Source: Hansfordia pulvinata (lineage: Eukaryota; Ascomycota; Sordariomycetes; Xylariales). From it: DNA of 64,000 nucleotides. Below the pieces are notes generated by a model. The model ran no database searches. It saw only the letters and a list, made by a program, of their open reading frames with translations, and was not told the DNA's origin. The position numbers were made by a program, and so were the translations under genes. This document shows, piece after piece, positions 44,503 to 58,436 of this stretch (position 1 is its first letter; the number at the start of each line of letters is the position of its first letter). The stretch lies in NCBI GenBank assembly GCA_006538405.1, contig BJKQ01000009.1, positions 2,366,001 through 2,430,000 of the forward strand, written 5' to 3'.

Positions 44503-46823
44503 CGAGAGTAGAAACGTCAGTATTTTGTGGTTGCCAAGCGGTGATAGCAAAGATAGCGATAAGTCACAAGATAACGGGATGGTGGGATGGGCAAGGTGGC
44601 CGGGTCCGACCAAGCGGCTTGGTCGCAGACCGAGAAGGAGTGGGAGCACAGGGGTTCGTGGGTTGGGTTGGGGCGAGATCTCAAGGGGTGAGGCCGCGAC
44701 GGAGTCGAGACAACATAAACTGGGACGATGGAAAGGGACGGGGAAAACAAGAACTCACAACATGATGGCGACAAGACAGGGCTCGAGGGCTTATCAGTAC
44801 GGGCGCGGGCACGGGAGCCTGCACGCGCAGAGTTACCAATGGCTCAGGTAGTCAACTTCGAAAGTCTGCTCAGCGTAGGTAACGCAGGCAGGGAAGAGGG
44901 GCCGTGGCGGGACGCAGCAATTGCAGCTTGCGGCTCGCAGGCAGTAGCCTCGACTCAGCGCAACGTAATGTGACGTGAGATGCAGCGACGCCCAGTGGCA
45001 GCAGCCCGGTGAGACGGCAGATCCCCCGGGGACGTTGAAGCAAGGCGGAGCCGCCTGCAGGTACGCTGCGCGGTCGGAGGCTTGACAGCTGACCGGAGGG
45101 GGCGCAGCCTAGCAGCGCCTACCCCGGCAGGGCCCGGATCATACAATGGTGTTGTATCGGCGAAGCGCTGCTGGGAGGTCAGCAGCGGGAGGAGGGTTTG
45201 TCGCTGGGGCAGTCGCGGGGGAGTTCGAGGGCAGATATGTGCTGCTCGGAAGGTATGATTCGGATGACTCCAGCTGAGTAGCGTTGGTGGGATGTCGTCG
45301 TGGGATGTCGCCCACCAGTCTCCGTCGGCGCTGGAATGCTGGGATAGGCCGCAGACGGCCGGGCGCGGGGCAATATCGGAATGGCGGCGGCGGCGGCGCT
45401 GCTGCTTCTGCTGCTCGCAGTAGCGATGGCAATGGCGGTCGACTCGAGTAGCGCCTTGTTGGGCTGTATGCGCAGATTACGGGGCTGGGAGATGGGGTCG
45501 AGAGATTGTGCGATGCGCAGCGGGCGTGAAGGGAGAGATGGAGAGAGACGAGGGGTATGACATAACATCCTAGGCCGCGTCGGGGATGTCCAACACCCGC
45601 GGCCGCCAGGGTCGGACGGCTCGGCGGGATTCTACGGCGGAGGGCACGGAGCGCGGGCCCATACTGGACGGTCATGTTGCCGAGCCCAGCCCCAGCAGCC
45701 TACGAGTACTCGGAGAGGTTCCACTCCAGCACTTCTGGTAGGTGAGGTACGCGTACGATTACTCGTACTCCTCCGGCTACATGTGCCTGCAATATACATG
45801 TACCTTGCCCACGCGCACAATCTGGGCCACTCAGCAGGTCTCAATGGCACCCTAGCGTGCGATTGCGCTATGAGTCTGCAATGATGTACGCTGGATCAAA
45901 AGAGCCTCGTCTGGTTGAAGGCTGTTGTCACAAGATGATTCACCCCGGGTACCAGGCGGGACATACGGGTACAAGCTCGGGACGGGGACAATCAATTGCA
46001 GTCGCAGTCGAGGTGCCGCCTCAACGCGGCCCGGACACAGAGAGGGCAACGCATCATGGGCGCGTCAAGCACCGCAACTCCCCCATTGTTAATTGATAGA
46101 TCCGTAAAGAGCTTCCGGGTTTCGAACGCTAGCCCACCACGGAATAGCTGCCTCCCCGCCCTGCCCGCTAAATGGCGACGATTATTCCCCACGGCGGCCT
46201 AGCCTGTCTTTGTTCATCGTCGCTCATTTGCTCCAGGTCGCCTCATTTCGCCCATGTGAACCTCCCATTCCAGAGCAGAGCTTCCCGCCCGCCGTCGTGT
46301 CCCTCTCGGTCTCGTATCTGCCTGCCTGTCTGCCTGACTGTCTGTCTGGCTCTTGGCCGGTCCAGCCACCACTGCCGTCACCACATCGTGGCTTTTTTTT
46401 CTGACTCTCCTCCTTCCATCCTTTCCCCCTCCGGCCTTCCGACCAACGGACGACAAGCTGCCCCAATATCTCCAACGCCGCTGGCCAACCCGACCTCACC
46501 GATCAGCTGCCCTCCCCATCTGGCCAATCCCACCTCTCAGCTGCTATCGCCTGCGCAATCGCGCACAGCCCTTCGCCGACCACGCGCCAGTCGCCGCTAC
46601 CGTCGCCAAGCGGCCCCTTCCGACCCCTCGACGGCAAATACCCGACAGCGAAACCTCAGAGTCTCAGTCTCCCCACCTGCGGTAGCTACCGTATTCCATA
46701 CCTCGCTTTCCAAGCAGCCTCGGTTGAAGGAATCATAGCAGGGCATGGCATCGTGAGAGCCACTCTGCCTCCTCGCGCTTGTGCAAGCTCGCCCCCCTGT
46801 CTGCTTTGGAACCGGACGTCGTC
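44503..46823. other. Divergent promoter region, creC and gem1
   Basis: About 2.3 kb. It contains TACGAGTA-type motifs at 45701 and 45760. Positions 46200-46740 are C/T-rich and probably the gem1 leader. A minus-strand frame at 45139-45675 (ATG to TGA, 178 codons) has an acid-free, Arg/Ser-rich start, but another frame is equally open. I leave it uncalled. Confidence 0.5.
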
Positions 46824-48709
46824 ATGACCACCGCCGTTCGGGTCTGCGTCTGCGGCGACGAGGGCACGGGCAAGTCCAGCCTGATCGCCTCTCTCGTCAA
46901 GGACGTATTCGTCAGTAATAAGATCCAATCTGTTCTTCCGCAAATCACCATTCCGCCCAGCATCGGCACCCCGACAATGTTACCACCACCATCGTCGACA
47001 CGTCCGCCCGCCCCCAGGACCGTACCACTCTGCGCAAGGAGATCCGCAAGTCCAACGTCATCATGCTCGTCTACTCGGACCACTACAGCTACGAACGCGT
47101 CGCCCTCTTTTGGATGCCCTACTTCCGCTCCCTCGGGGTTAATGTCCCCGTCGTCCTATGTGCCAACAAGTCGGATCTCGGCGGCAGCTCCGTCAGTCCC
47201 CACGTCTTCGAAGAAGAAATGCTGCCAGTGATGAACGAATTCAGAGAAATCGACTCCTGCATCCGCGCCAGTGCCCGCGACCACCAGAACGTCAACGAGG
47301 CCTTCTTCCTCTGTCAAAAGGCCGTCACCCACCCTATAGCGCCGCTTTTTGACTACAAAGAAGGCAACCTGAAGCCTCTCTGCGTCTCCGCTCTCCAGCG
47401 AGTTTTCTACCTCTGCGACAGGGACCAGGACGGATATTTGAATGACAGGGAAATGCACGACTTTCAGGCCAAATGTTTCGAGAAGCCTCTGACCGATGAC
47501 GACCTGGACAACATCAAGCTTTCGATCAGCAAGGCCGTGCCCGGGTCCACCACCCAGGACGGAATCGATATGGAAGGGTTTCTTCAGCTGAACAAGATAT
47601 ATGCAGAGAAAGGGCGCCACGACACCATATGGATTATCCTGCGCAAATATCACTATACGGACAGTCTGAGTCTCGAGGACAGCTTCATCCACCCCAAGCT
47701 CGAAGTTCCCGAGCATGCCTCGGCAGAGCTGAGCCCCGCGGGCTATCGTTTCTTCGTCGACCTATTCTTATTGCACGACAAGGATAACGATGGTGGCTTA
47801 AACGACAGTGAGCTGGCCACACTCTTTGCGCCTACCCCGGGTTTGCCTCTCTCCTGGGTCGAGTCCTCGTTTCCTTCGTCCACCGTCTGTAACGAGGCTG
47901 GCCACATAACACTGCAAGGATGGTTGGCCCAGTGGAGCATGACGACATTCCTGGAGCCTAAGACGACGATCGAGTATCTTGCCTACCTCGGATTTGAGCC
48001 TTACAACCCTCGAGAGAATCTGACTTCGGCCCTGAAAATCACAAAGCCTCGGAAGCGGAGGAGACGCCCTGGCCGCGTGGAGAGAAATGTCGTCTTGTGC
48101 TACATCATCGGCGCCGGCGCGTCGGGCAAATCGTCCCTTCTCGATTCGTTCCTGAACAGGCCTTTTGATGGGCTCTACCACCCGACCATCAAACCCCGGC
48201 GAGCTGTTAACAGTGTCGAGCTGCATGGGGGAAAGCAGTGCTATCTGATCATGGAGGAGCTTGGTGAGCTGGAGCCGGCCATTTTGGAGAACAAGGCGAG
48301 GTTGGACGCCTGCGACTTGATCTGCTACGCATACGACTCGTCCGACCCCGACTCCTTCTCGCACGTTGTCGACCTTCGCAGGCGCTATCCGCAATTGGAC
48401 GACCTGCCCTCGATATACAGTGCGTTGAAGGCCGACAAGGACAAGACAACCCAAAGGTGCGAGCTTCAGCCGGATCAGTACACGGCCAGTCTCATGATGA
48501 ACACGCCCGTTCATGTGAGCGTGACCTGGACTAGTATCGGCGAGCTATTTGTTGCCCTGGCAGAGGCAGCAACCAATCCCAGCACCGCATACCCCAAGAA
48601 CGACGAGCCACCGCCCGATCGCTCTGGGCTGTATCTTGCGCTTGGAGCGACGACTTGCGCAGGTGTGGCGGCCTTCATGATATGGCGGCGATCGACCAAT
48701 TCGATGTAG
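46824..48709 (+). CDS. gem1: Mitochondrial Rho GTPase Gem1/Miro, with one frameshift
   Basis: Gem1 is an outer-membrane GTPase controlling mitochondrial shape, inheritance and ER contact sites. Domain order is complete. GTPase 1 has P-loop [13 protein letters not shown] and CANKSD. Two EF hands follow, with loops [12 protein letters not shown] and [12 protein letters not shown]. GTPase 2 has P-loop [10 protein letters not shown]-terminal tail anchor ([19 protein letters not shown]) ends in a basic RR. The gene is a single exon. The frame breaks at the C4 run 46969-46972, between TIPPSIGTP and [12 protein letters not shown]. One added C joins the two parts into 628 aa, normal for the family. 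Since Gem1 is conserved and everything downstream is intact, an assembly error is more likely than a pseudogene. The start [14 protein letters not shown] is the family N terminus. Confidence 0.93.
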
Positions 48710-49702
48710 TGGTTTCCGCTACTAACGATTTCTCCGATATTGGGCTTGCTTCTTCACACGACCTTGGTATCACCAAGCACAGCATTCAGTGGGCGCGCGG
48801 GGCTTCCACGGACAATCTCCTCACTTTTCTCTATGTTATTTCGACTGCATCAGCCACCATGCGCTTTCAATGGTTACTTCCTTCGTGGAGGCATGGATAG
48901 AGACCGCCACGGCGCTCTCCTGGCTTTTGCGCTTTCCTCATGATACCCCCCTCTTCCCACATTCTCCGCCGCCGTATCAGCCGAACCAAGGAACGAACGG
49001 CGCCCAGCCTGCTCTCCTACGAGGAGCACGACTGGAAATTTAACGGCCAATTGATTGGATAGCGAACTATAGACTCCATACTCATCGAAGCATGTAATAT
49101 ATCAATTAATACCTCGTAGGTATACGCCTTTAGGTACGCCTTTTGGGTGGTGCATTCCTGTGTGGGCCTGGGTCTTGCGTGTTGTCCTCGCATGCATTGG
49201 CCTACGTATATTGAAAAGGCCGTATTGGCATGCCCTATGCAAGCCCGCGTCTTGGCTCGATGGGGAAATTTCTTGTTGTATTGTAGGACAAGGCAAGCCC
49301 GTCCTGGTATCCGCATGCCCTGTTTCTCGTTCAGGCTGTCGAGTAAGCTCCCTGCTATTGCGAGCCATGGAAGGCTGACAGTGATACCCAGTGCGTTCCC
49401 CACACCCTCGATTCGATAGGCCACCCTGAAAATTTATCTGGGCCGCCACCCCGCTCGTTCCAAGCTACGAGTGCGCATGAGATGAGGCTCCGACGTGCCC
49501 TTCTGTAAGCCATCGCATCGCGTAACTTTCATGCGCTGTGGTCAAATTCATCCCGGATGAATTCTTTTGCAATATCGCTTCGAGATCAGAGCGGTTTTAT
49601 CTTTCAGAAGACAACACTGTCCCGTCTCCCATATTTCTTCAAACCCAGCCCAGGCCGACACCAACTCTCCGCATTCCTCTGCTTGGTCCAGCCACTCCCG
49701 CG
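48710..49702. other. Intergenic region, gem1 to methyltransferase
   Basis: About 1 kb between tandem genes. It holds the gem1 3' end and the methyltransferase promoter. Nothing else recognised. Confidence 0.5.
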
Positions 49703-50664
49703 ATGGCGTCTCAAGACGAGCTGATGCGCATGTCGTCGTCGACGTACTGGGACGAGCGGTACCAAGACACGGGGACCGACGAGCAGCTGCACGAGTGGTT
49801 CCGCTCCTACAACGACCTGGTGCCCTTCTTCAGCGAGCACCTCTTTCCCGCCTTCCCCCCGGAGACGGATCCCAAGATGCTGCACCTGGGTTCCGGAGAT
49901 AGTGTAAGTGCCTTCCATACTTCGTTCCCCTTTTGCTCATGATCCGGACAAAGACGAAGAGAGAGGCGGAACCAGCTATTCCTTTCCGAGTAGCCGACTC
50001 GCGAATTCGCCAACCCCTCTAACACGTGCCGACAGATAATACCCCAGGAGTTCGCCGCCAAGGGCTACCGCGACCAGCTGTGCGTCGACTTCTCGCCCGT
50101 CGTCGTCGACGTCATGGCCAAGCGGCACGCGGCGGCCGCCGCCGCACTGGAAGAGGAGGTGGACCGAAACGGCGGAAGCGGGAGCAAAGGCAAAATCGCC
50201 ATCGAGTGGCGCCTGATGGACGTCCGGAGCATGGACGGGCTGGCCCCGGGCTCCGTCGACGTCGCCTTCGACAAGGGCACCCTCGACGCCTTCCGCCACG
50301 GCAGCCCGTGGGACCCCCCCGACGACGTGGTGGATAACATCGGGCGGTACCTGAGTGAGGTGAGTACCGTACTTTTCCCGTTCAAGATTCATTCCTTGTT
50401 TTTGGTCATCCTATTCTGCGCTTTATTCTTGTTCAGACATACTGAGGAACTGCGAATTCCCAGGTCCACCGCGTGCTCAGGCCCGGCGGCGTCCTCCTCT
50501 ACGTCGCCTTCCAGCCCAAGCACTTCATCGACCGCCTGGTCGCCCTGGGCCCGGGCCCGGAGCTCTGGGATACGCGCACCGTCGCCCTCGGCGACCCGGC
50601 CTCGTTCCCTTACCACGGGTACATCATGAGGAAGAAGGGGAGCGAGGAGGAGAGCTCGCCATGA
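49703..50664 (+). CDS. SAM-dependent methyltransferase, METTL13/CSKMT-like
   Basis: A class I methyltransferase of 241 aa. Exons are 49703-49903, 50036-50359 and 50464-50664, all phase 0; the first intron has a CTAAC branch site. The N terminus contains YWDERYQDTGTDEQLHEWF, the YWD-W-Y pattern of the METTL13/CSKMT/ECE2-like group. Motif I is MLHLGSGDS, split by the first intron. LCVDFSPVVVDVM follows, then the acidic VDVAFDKGTLDAF, with the D-K-G-T-L-D signature of this group, then VHRVLRPGGVLLYVAF. Members methylate protein lysines such as those of eEF1A or citrate synthase; which substrate applies here cannot be told. There is no obvious targeting peptide. An upstream in-frame extension to 49538 exists but has no conservation signal. 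Confidence 0.85.
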
Positions 50665-53600
50665 AGGAAGCGAGCGAAAAGCAGCGTACTAGCAAAAAAA
50701 AAACGATCTTGTCCGTTTTTTTTTTCTCCGCGCAGAAAAATGATAGGCGCTGGGGAAGAGACAAGCTGTGCATGGCCGCGAGGCCGCGAGAGCTCGTTGG
50801 CAGCTGCACCCAGAGCATTCTGGTCTGCTTACGTCTCAGCATACCAGGCTTGCTGGCACAGTCAACGGGACTCAGCTCCTCGCCCCTAGCAGCATTGGGC
50901 GCGAGACCTTTCGGCCGCCGCCGGTCATCGAGAGAGATGCCTAATCTCTCCAGATCTGCGGCACATCAAGCGACAGCCCGGATTGCAATGCGTTTTGACT
51001 CGAACACACCATGAGGGGGCACGGCGATCTCAACCTTCGCTTCGCTTCAGACCGGTGATGGGATAGTATGGCTTTTGCAGCAATGCTGCGGGCACTGTTG
51101 CGACTTTGGTGTTGCCAGTTACCTGTGTGTAGTTCTCGGCTGTTGCAGCCTCTAGCTGGGGGAAGAAGTGGCCCTGCGAGGACAACGAAGGAACAATACT
51201 GGAAGTGGTCGCGACTCTCCATGACCTAAGGGGAGAGAGCGTACCACAGCTTCGCATGTCGAGAGCCTGCATTGTAACTCGGCAGCAGCGGGGTTGATGA
51301 TTCCGCGTCCCCTAGATATCTTCTGTCGCTGACTGAGCTGTGTCATTACAAGACTGGTCGAGTATCGGTAGCGCAAACAGATCACGGCCAAAATGGCGAG
51401 TGACCAGTCTCTGGATTGGCTGATCAACTCCGCCTCGCTAAAAATTCCGGGCTGCAGATCGAAGGCCACTTGTGGCGTCCTTCCCGAGCTGCGTGGACAT
51501 CCACGATTCGGTATCGTGAACGTGCCCCAATGTTTCGTTAGTAGCTCAGTCTAAGCTTCTGTCTCAGCAATTCTCGTCTTTGTTTCAACTGCAAGTTCTG
51601 CCCCGACCGACCCAATCGCTCATGGACATGAAGCGGGCAAAAATTGCCGTAGTTCCAGAGTGGTTAACCCCCTCCCGCCCCTGTGCTGTGAAAGACATAC
51701 CTAAGTCGTGGGAACATATCCGTGTGAGTGATGTGAGCATATTTCGATTGCTGGGTCGTAGTGTTGAGATTTCAACTTGAGTACTTAATCCTGGCACTCA
51801 TGATCATTAGTATTCAAATGGGCACAGAGAACTACAGGCACGCCCGAATGGTCCGATGCGACGTCAGAAGCTATTGTGGAAGATAGCTTTATTTGCACTC
51901 AAGTTGATAGAGTTTAGAACTCAATCTTCCCGTCGACGTGCCTACGGACTAAACTCGCAGACGGGCTGTGCCCGATTCTGTAGGACGACGGTCACCACGC
52001 AATAATCGCAAGCAAAGCTCAGGTAAGCCCCTGTCCCCTTTCAAGTCAGTCCATGTTGCCAATCGGCATATTGGTCTTCATGGATCAGTCCGCTTCGATA
52101 TCATTTGTGTCGGGTTCTGCCTTGTCAGTGGCGCGCTTCATTGCCGAAGATACGTCATTACCGATGCTACCGAGCTTGGCGCGGCACGGCAAGGTCGAGC
52201 TGTGAGGCCATTTGCCAGTCTTGCAACACCTTGGCGGCTGGGGCGGCAAGCAAAGAGTTGCGCAAAAAGGCGCAAGGGTGGTGGCGGTCCCGCGAAAGGC
52301 AGGCCGTCGCCCCATGGGGACGGAGGTGGCGAGTCGGTACTGCGGTGGCGAGCCCAGGGTGGTCGATTAACTTGCATCGCAGACCGAGCTGTGATGAAAA
52401 GGGGCACGCAAGAAAGATCTGAACGCAGCGGCGAGAAAAGGGTCGGCCTTGGAACTTGGCTGTCGAGCAAACGCTGGCCTTCCGAAGGGACCCGAGTGCA
52501 TGCCGCAGCGAGGGTGTCCTTGGCAGAACTCCGGCCCTGGGCCCAGGGTGTGGCTAATTGCCGAGCGAAAAATAGAAACCGCCATCCCGGACATGCTAAT
52601 CTGGCACACGGCTATTAGAGGGTCCCTGAATAGCAGCCTTGGACCTTCCAAGGCATCGTCGATGCCTGCAGAAGCCCTGTTCCCACCGCGGTGTTTGGCA
52701 ATGGGGAGATCGCGTCAGGCCCGGTGCCAATCTCGGTGAAAGTGTGGGCCTAGGTTTTCGGTGAGAACCGTCCGCAGAGCCTGCCCAACAATGGTCTACT
52801 CGTACAATGTAGGCCTGCTCAACTAGCTCAGTTGCGTGATATTTGCTGTCAAGAAAAGTTCGAGATGACGCGTTGAGGGCCAGAGAGCTGAGGACCCAAG
52901 GGCAGATAGCTGCTGCATTCAGTGACATGGGTCATCATACATGCCAACAACTTTGGCCAGAGCTGGTCGATAGGCACAGCCGCGGCGGCATCGTGGCCTG
53001 GGCTTTTCGTTGCGCGACTGGGATCGTATGACACGGCGACGTGTCGCACGTGCTTGTTTGGCCGATAAGAGCCATGGCCACGGGCATGTGAAGCTGCCCA
53101 ACCCCTGTTCTCACCTGCCAAACTACACCCCAAGAGGAATTCCGTGGGCCAAGGGATCACGGCCGCCCCGTCCGAAAAGGTTAGGTCAGAGCCGCACGTG
53201 AAAAAGACGCAGGCCTCGATGGTTCGCAAACTCAGCTGCCGCCTGCTCCGTAGCTAGCTGCATCCTCGTGGGGTCCAGGACGCGATGGCCTGGCATCAGC
53301 ACCAACACCAGGTCCAACCTCGGGGCGCTTCGGTATCGTCAGATAGCGTTGATCCCAGTCGGGTAGAGCTTCTTCATAGACACCACCGGAGCCTCTAGCT
53401 CCCTTACAACCCCCCATCGGTAGTATGTGCCTGAGATCATGAGCCGGGGCCGGGTTTGCCATGGGCGAAAGGCGGCAAGAACGTGCCAAAAGGCAGGCAG
53501 GCTGGGGTCTGGGCGTCTTTGCCCAAGTGCTGACGCCATTCAGGCACAACAGTTCCGATGTGAGGCCGCTGCCATCACGACAGCCACCACTTCTGCGAGG

Positions 53601-56600
53601 GACGAGCCGCCGGCCGTGTACCCCCACGTGGGAGGGCCAAAGAGCGCGGGACTGGTTGGTTCGGCGCAAGACAAGCCAGCGCCGAGTCACTCCTATCTTT
53701 GCAGGCCCACTAGGCCCGCTATCCGTCCGCTACGAGGGCCCGCCGCACGCGCTTGCAAGCTTTGCCGTCAGCGAAGGGTCCATCCTCCAGCTAATAGGCA
53801 GTCGGTAGTGGATGTGGCTTCCTATCGACACCCTGTCGACAGGCAGCCTGGCCGGAGGTTTCTGAGAGACCCACGCTGCGCCCATGACAGGCTTTTCTAG
53901 GCTGATGGAAATTTTTGCATAGGCAGGGGTCCTTCTGGCTCCCGCGGGTCTTGATTTCGGGAAAAGTCGTGTTGCGAGCATTGCGGCCGCTCTTCTCGAG
54001 GGGGTCGGTCGGCCAGTCGCGAACGTCTGAATCCGTCGCTCCTTGCTGCTGGTCTGCGCGTCAATGCATGACGGGATGTATCGGGTCAGAGACGGAGATG
54101 GCATGCCTGCCTTTGCTTGGCTAACTGGCAGTTTTGCTCAGTGTGTGTTGAACATTAGTCCTCGCCACATGCTTGCGTGTTCCTGTGGAATGCCGGTGCC
54201 GAGTGCAATGATCATATGTCTCTGTACTCGTACCTGAAAGAGTAGGCCTGCGCCCAATGTTCGCCAAAGTGCCAAATCAGGACGCCGAGGAGTTCCGTAT
54301 CGGTATTCCTGGGCCGGGCCACTGAGCCAGGAAGGCAGCATGACCAGGGTAAACGCCAAGGGCATCGGGAGGCGATCCGGCTGGGTCGCCGGGAAAAATT
54401 GTGGCTTGAGATCGACGGGGGTGTGCAGATAGCAATAGTAAAGCAGTTAATAAGAGACCTGAAGTGTCTGTGTCTGCTGATAGTGAACCTGGACGTTGAG
54501 ATGGGTCTGCGAGGCGATTGTTTGCGCAAACATGGGTGTCTTCACCGCGGTCTGCGATTGGCTGGAGACTTTCTTCAAAGCCACAGAGGCGTGGCTCGGG
54601 CGAGGGTTGACACGAGTACAGCACCCGCGCTGACTGTTGGGGCAAACCTGGGCGGTGAAGCAGTGCGATGAGTACGACAACCGTACCCGCCTCCTGAGCC
54701 CCTGCTTTGCGACTGCCGTGACGGATGCGAAAAAAGTAAGAACAAAAAAGCAGTCGATCTCCGTATGGCAGCAACGCTGGACTACATGTAGATACCAGGT
54801 GGATGCCTTCTCAGCAGCATTAGAGGCAAGGTACGAGTACCAGCTGTGCCGTTGGGCCCACGTTATTCTGAAATCCCAAGGTTGCGGGAATGCTTAGGTA
54901 CTCGTAGCTCATCAACTTGGTAGGTAAGTAGGCCCTGGGTCTTATTATCGCTCATATAATGAATTTGGGATCGATATGGATTGCTTCCCTGATATGAGCA
55001 GGTCCATGTAGTCGTAACCCCTCCCGCCCTGGCCTGTGGGCATCCAAGTACCTACCTCCTCGCTAATAAACGGACAATCATCCATTTGTCGCGCGCTCGC
55101 TGCTGCAGGCAGCTGCGCACGCGCACCAATGCACCGGCGAACCGGCCGATAATGTACCGGATGTCGTGCTTCTCACCCACATTTCGTGGGGCTTCTGGCG
55201 AAGAGGTACTTCGTACGTCCAGTGCAACGGAGGGGGTGTGCTCCCGTCGCATTTGCCAGCCAGTCGCACCACGGGCGGCCTATGTGCCTAACACGCATCA
55301 GTCCATGATCGTGAGATGCGCCCGCAGATGCGACGCTGCGCTGCTACAATGCGGCGTGGGATTGCTGCACGGGGCCGCGTGGGTCTGAGACTGTCGCATT
55401 ATCACCACCATCGTCACTACTGGCGTTGCTGGGATGCGTGACTGTCTCGTTCGTCGCGACTGGCTCTGCCCCAATCAGCGCCTCCGGTGAAGACGGTACA
55501 ATACTGCGGCGGAGTTGCGCCCAGGCCACGGGCTTGCCTCATGCGGGCAGTCGTCACGTTCATGTGCTGGTGCAGATCCGGCGGGCGCCTCATCAGCCAC
55601 CAGCCATCAGCCACGAACCACCGCCTGAGCACGACAGGACGTAGGCACGTAGGGGCACGGAGGAGTGCTGGACCTGGGCGGCTGCCCACAAGCCCACTAC
55701 GAAACTCCGCCTGGCACACCCAATCCACCGCCCGCCGCACGACTCGGGCGTGGCGGTCAATGGCGGCGGGCGGCGACTAGCGATGCGTTCGTCGAGCAGA
55801 CTCTGCGCTCTGCCCCACGGCCGCGATGCTGACGAAACCGGCAAGGTGGTGGGTGTCACGAGACGAGGGCGGACCGCCCTGCCCGTTGGCGTCTTCCTTT
55901 GACTGACGGGTGTATCGCGCTACTTGCCCACAGTCTATAGTCTGCATTGGCTATGCCAACCGTCAATGGATGATGGCGACGCGAATCAGGCGCGACATGG
56001 GTAGAGACAAAGTCAGGACCGACGCCACGAGGCGAAGAGAGACGAGACATATGCCTTTAGACTCTGATCCTGCTACGAGGATGTTTCCGGTACCGAGGTA
56101 GGTAGTAGATAAGGCACCTACCTGTCGACTCGACACGACCGCACGGCACGGGCAAAACATGCTCGGTCGCACGTGGATGGGACGAATCAAGCTGACGCAG
56201 GCGCCCGTCGGTCGCGTGTCTCGGGGGCGCAGACGGGAGTCGTAGGATACGGGTACATGTAGAGCGAGGACGCGGCGGCGGCCATTGCCATTGTCATTGT
56301 CATCCATCCCAGGAGCCAGAAGCACCGCCGTGCCGAGGAGGCCCGACTCGACTCGGACGCCAGCCAGACGGTCGGGTCTCCGAGGTGGTGGCCATCTGTA
56401 CGAGTACCTGGGTATGCTAGCTGGAGTGCGCGGGCCGCCAGTATTCGTACAAGCACCGACAGACCGCCCCGTCGCGCGAGCGGCCGGTCGAAAGCCCGGC
56501 TTGTTCCCGGGCCGTCTTGCACGAGATTGATGAGCGGACGGCCACCCTCGCCTCTCATCAGCCCACGCCCGACGCTGCGGCGAGCGTGGCAGCCTGGGCG

Positions 56601-58436
56601 GGCGGGCTTGCAAGGATGCGACCTGTCAGGGCCTCGGTCGGCCAGGCGTCGGAGCGTGCGAGCGTGCGCGGCTGCATGTGGATTGTGATGCTCGACAGAC
56701 AGCCCGGCCCAGCCCGGCCCAGCTCGGCCGCCCCTCTGACGTACCCACCGGCAGTCTCGTGAAGATGGGCGCGTCACAATGGCACGCAGCAGACTGCAGA
56801 AGAAGCAGACCGTAGGCACGGTAGGGCCAGACAGATCCCCGGCCCGGTGTAAAAGGGTGGGCTCGCATGGATGAGGCCATTCCGTATCTCTGGCGTCCCC
56901 ATAGAAATCTCTGGGCGGCTAACAAGTCCGTGGGCTCGAAAAACTGGGACGGCGCCCCCGAAGACGGCGGAGGCGACACGGCGGGATGCGCTCCTGGGCT
57001 CTTGGGTACCCCCCATCTTGGTCGCAACGTTATTAATAATAATACGAGAAAGGTTTTCTGTCAGTCTGCCTGCCTACATACTGGTCGTGTCGCGCTGGCT
57101 GCTCCCGATTGGAAGACGTCTGTCTGTTTTGTCAGTTTGTCCCTCGTACGGTGCACCCACTGCTCGTGAGGTCGATCCATCAAAGGGTGGCTTCCACCCC
57201 CGTGTTACCCATTACCTGTTACCAAACCTTCACCCACCCTTTCCTGCTTGCCGTTGTTACTGTTGTTGTTCACCCCCGGCACTTACACAGCAGACGTTGT
57301 TCGTGCACCGCCCGCCCAGGCTGTCAGCAGCACACCAGCTTCCGGCATCCGCATCGACATCAGCAGCAGTCAGCAAGCCAGTCGCATTCCACCTCCCTCT
57401 CCAAGCCACCTTCCCGCCAGCGAAGCTTCCGGTGACGTGAGTTGGGAGCTGAGTCAAGCCAACCTTTGGACCAACGCCGCACCGCCTCTCTCTAGTCGGC
57501 CGTCTTTGTTGTTCTTGTTGCTGGCCTGCATGTGGTCTGATCTCATCTCTTCCTGCTGCCGGCCACTTACTCGCATCACTTGATCGCTTCTCACTCCACA
57601 GCCTCTACTGTCGTTTGCTATTTTATACCATTGCCGTTGGCATCGGCAGGGACCCACGTGCAAACGCCCGAGTTGAAGAACCTCGACAGTTAGGTACTTC
57701 TTTACCTGCTAATAGCAACTTAGCCGGCTGCTAGCATCGTATCGATCGCCTTTCCACCCACAGGGCCTCGCAGCCGTAGCATCGTCCATCATCTCCGTCG
57801 CCATTGCATCGGATCCGCTCTGTCGCCCCGTCGTCAGTCGCCGTCACTCGCCGATTGAGCGCGTTCGCACGCCCGCTCGCACGCACGCACGTCCGCCCGC
57901 CCACGCCACACTGGACGCACACACCCACGCCCCGCGCGGCAGCTGATCGGCCTCGTTATCACATCACCGGCCCCCTGTCGGTCGGTTCGTGTGCTCGTAC
58001 TGGCATTCGGCGTCCTCCGCCCAACGGCCCTCATCCTACCCTATCCCATTCGGTTAATTAATCGAATCCCACCCGTCCGGCTTCGGCCCCCCGTCTTGCG
58101 CCCACCGACCCCCCCAAGCCGCCCTTTATCTTATTTCATTGCTGTCCTGCTGTACTGCCTCCCGTCCTCAAGGGTTTCCGAACACCAGACACAGTCGACC
58201 TCCCGGGCAGCCCTCTCACCTGCTGCGTGGAATTCCCTACACTTATTAGACACCCAGTCTACGATACGAGCCTCCCTGGAGCCAGCGGGATTCCAGCCCC
58301 GAGGAGCATCGTCACCACCCACCGGCCGCTTGCGCGCCCGGCCCATCTCTGCGCAATTCACATGGTGTCACGCTCTGGCTGACGCTTCCATCGACCTCCC
58401 CCTCTCCCCCGCGGCAAGCCCCGCCTCTCCTACAAA
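50665..58436. other. 7.8-kb gene-poor region
   Basis: No recognisable gene on either strand; the longest frames (about 216 codons) lack domains. TACGAGTA-type motifs occur at 52797, 54225, 54832, 54899 and 56399, often next to TAGGTA. The final kilobase (57.1-58.4 kb) is C/T-rich and is probably a long leader for the arrestin gene. Confidence 0.5.
54225..54906. repeat. Cluster of three TACGAGTA/TACTCGTA motifs
   Basis: Copies at 54225-54232, 54832-54839 and 54899-54906. The last is fused to a TAGGTA element. Confidence 0.7.

Noticed and set aside
45139..45675. A 178-codon minus-strand frame with a mitochondrial-presequence-like start
   Set aside because: Another frame over the same bases is equally open, no family is recognisable, and GC-rich leader DNA commonly gives Arg/Ser-rich frames.
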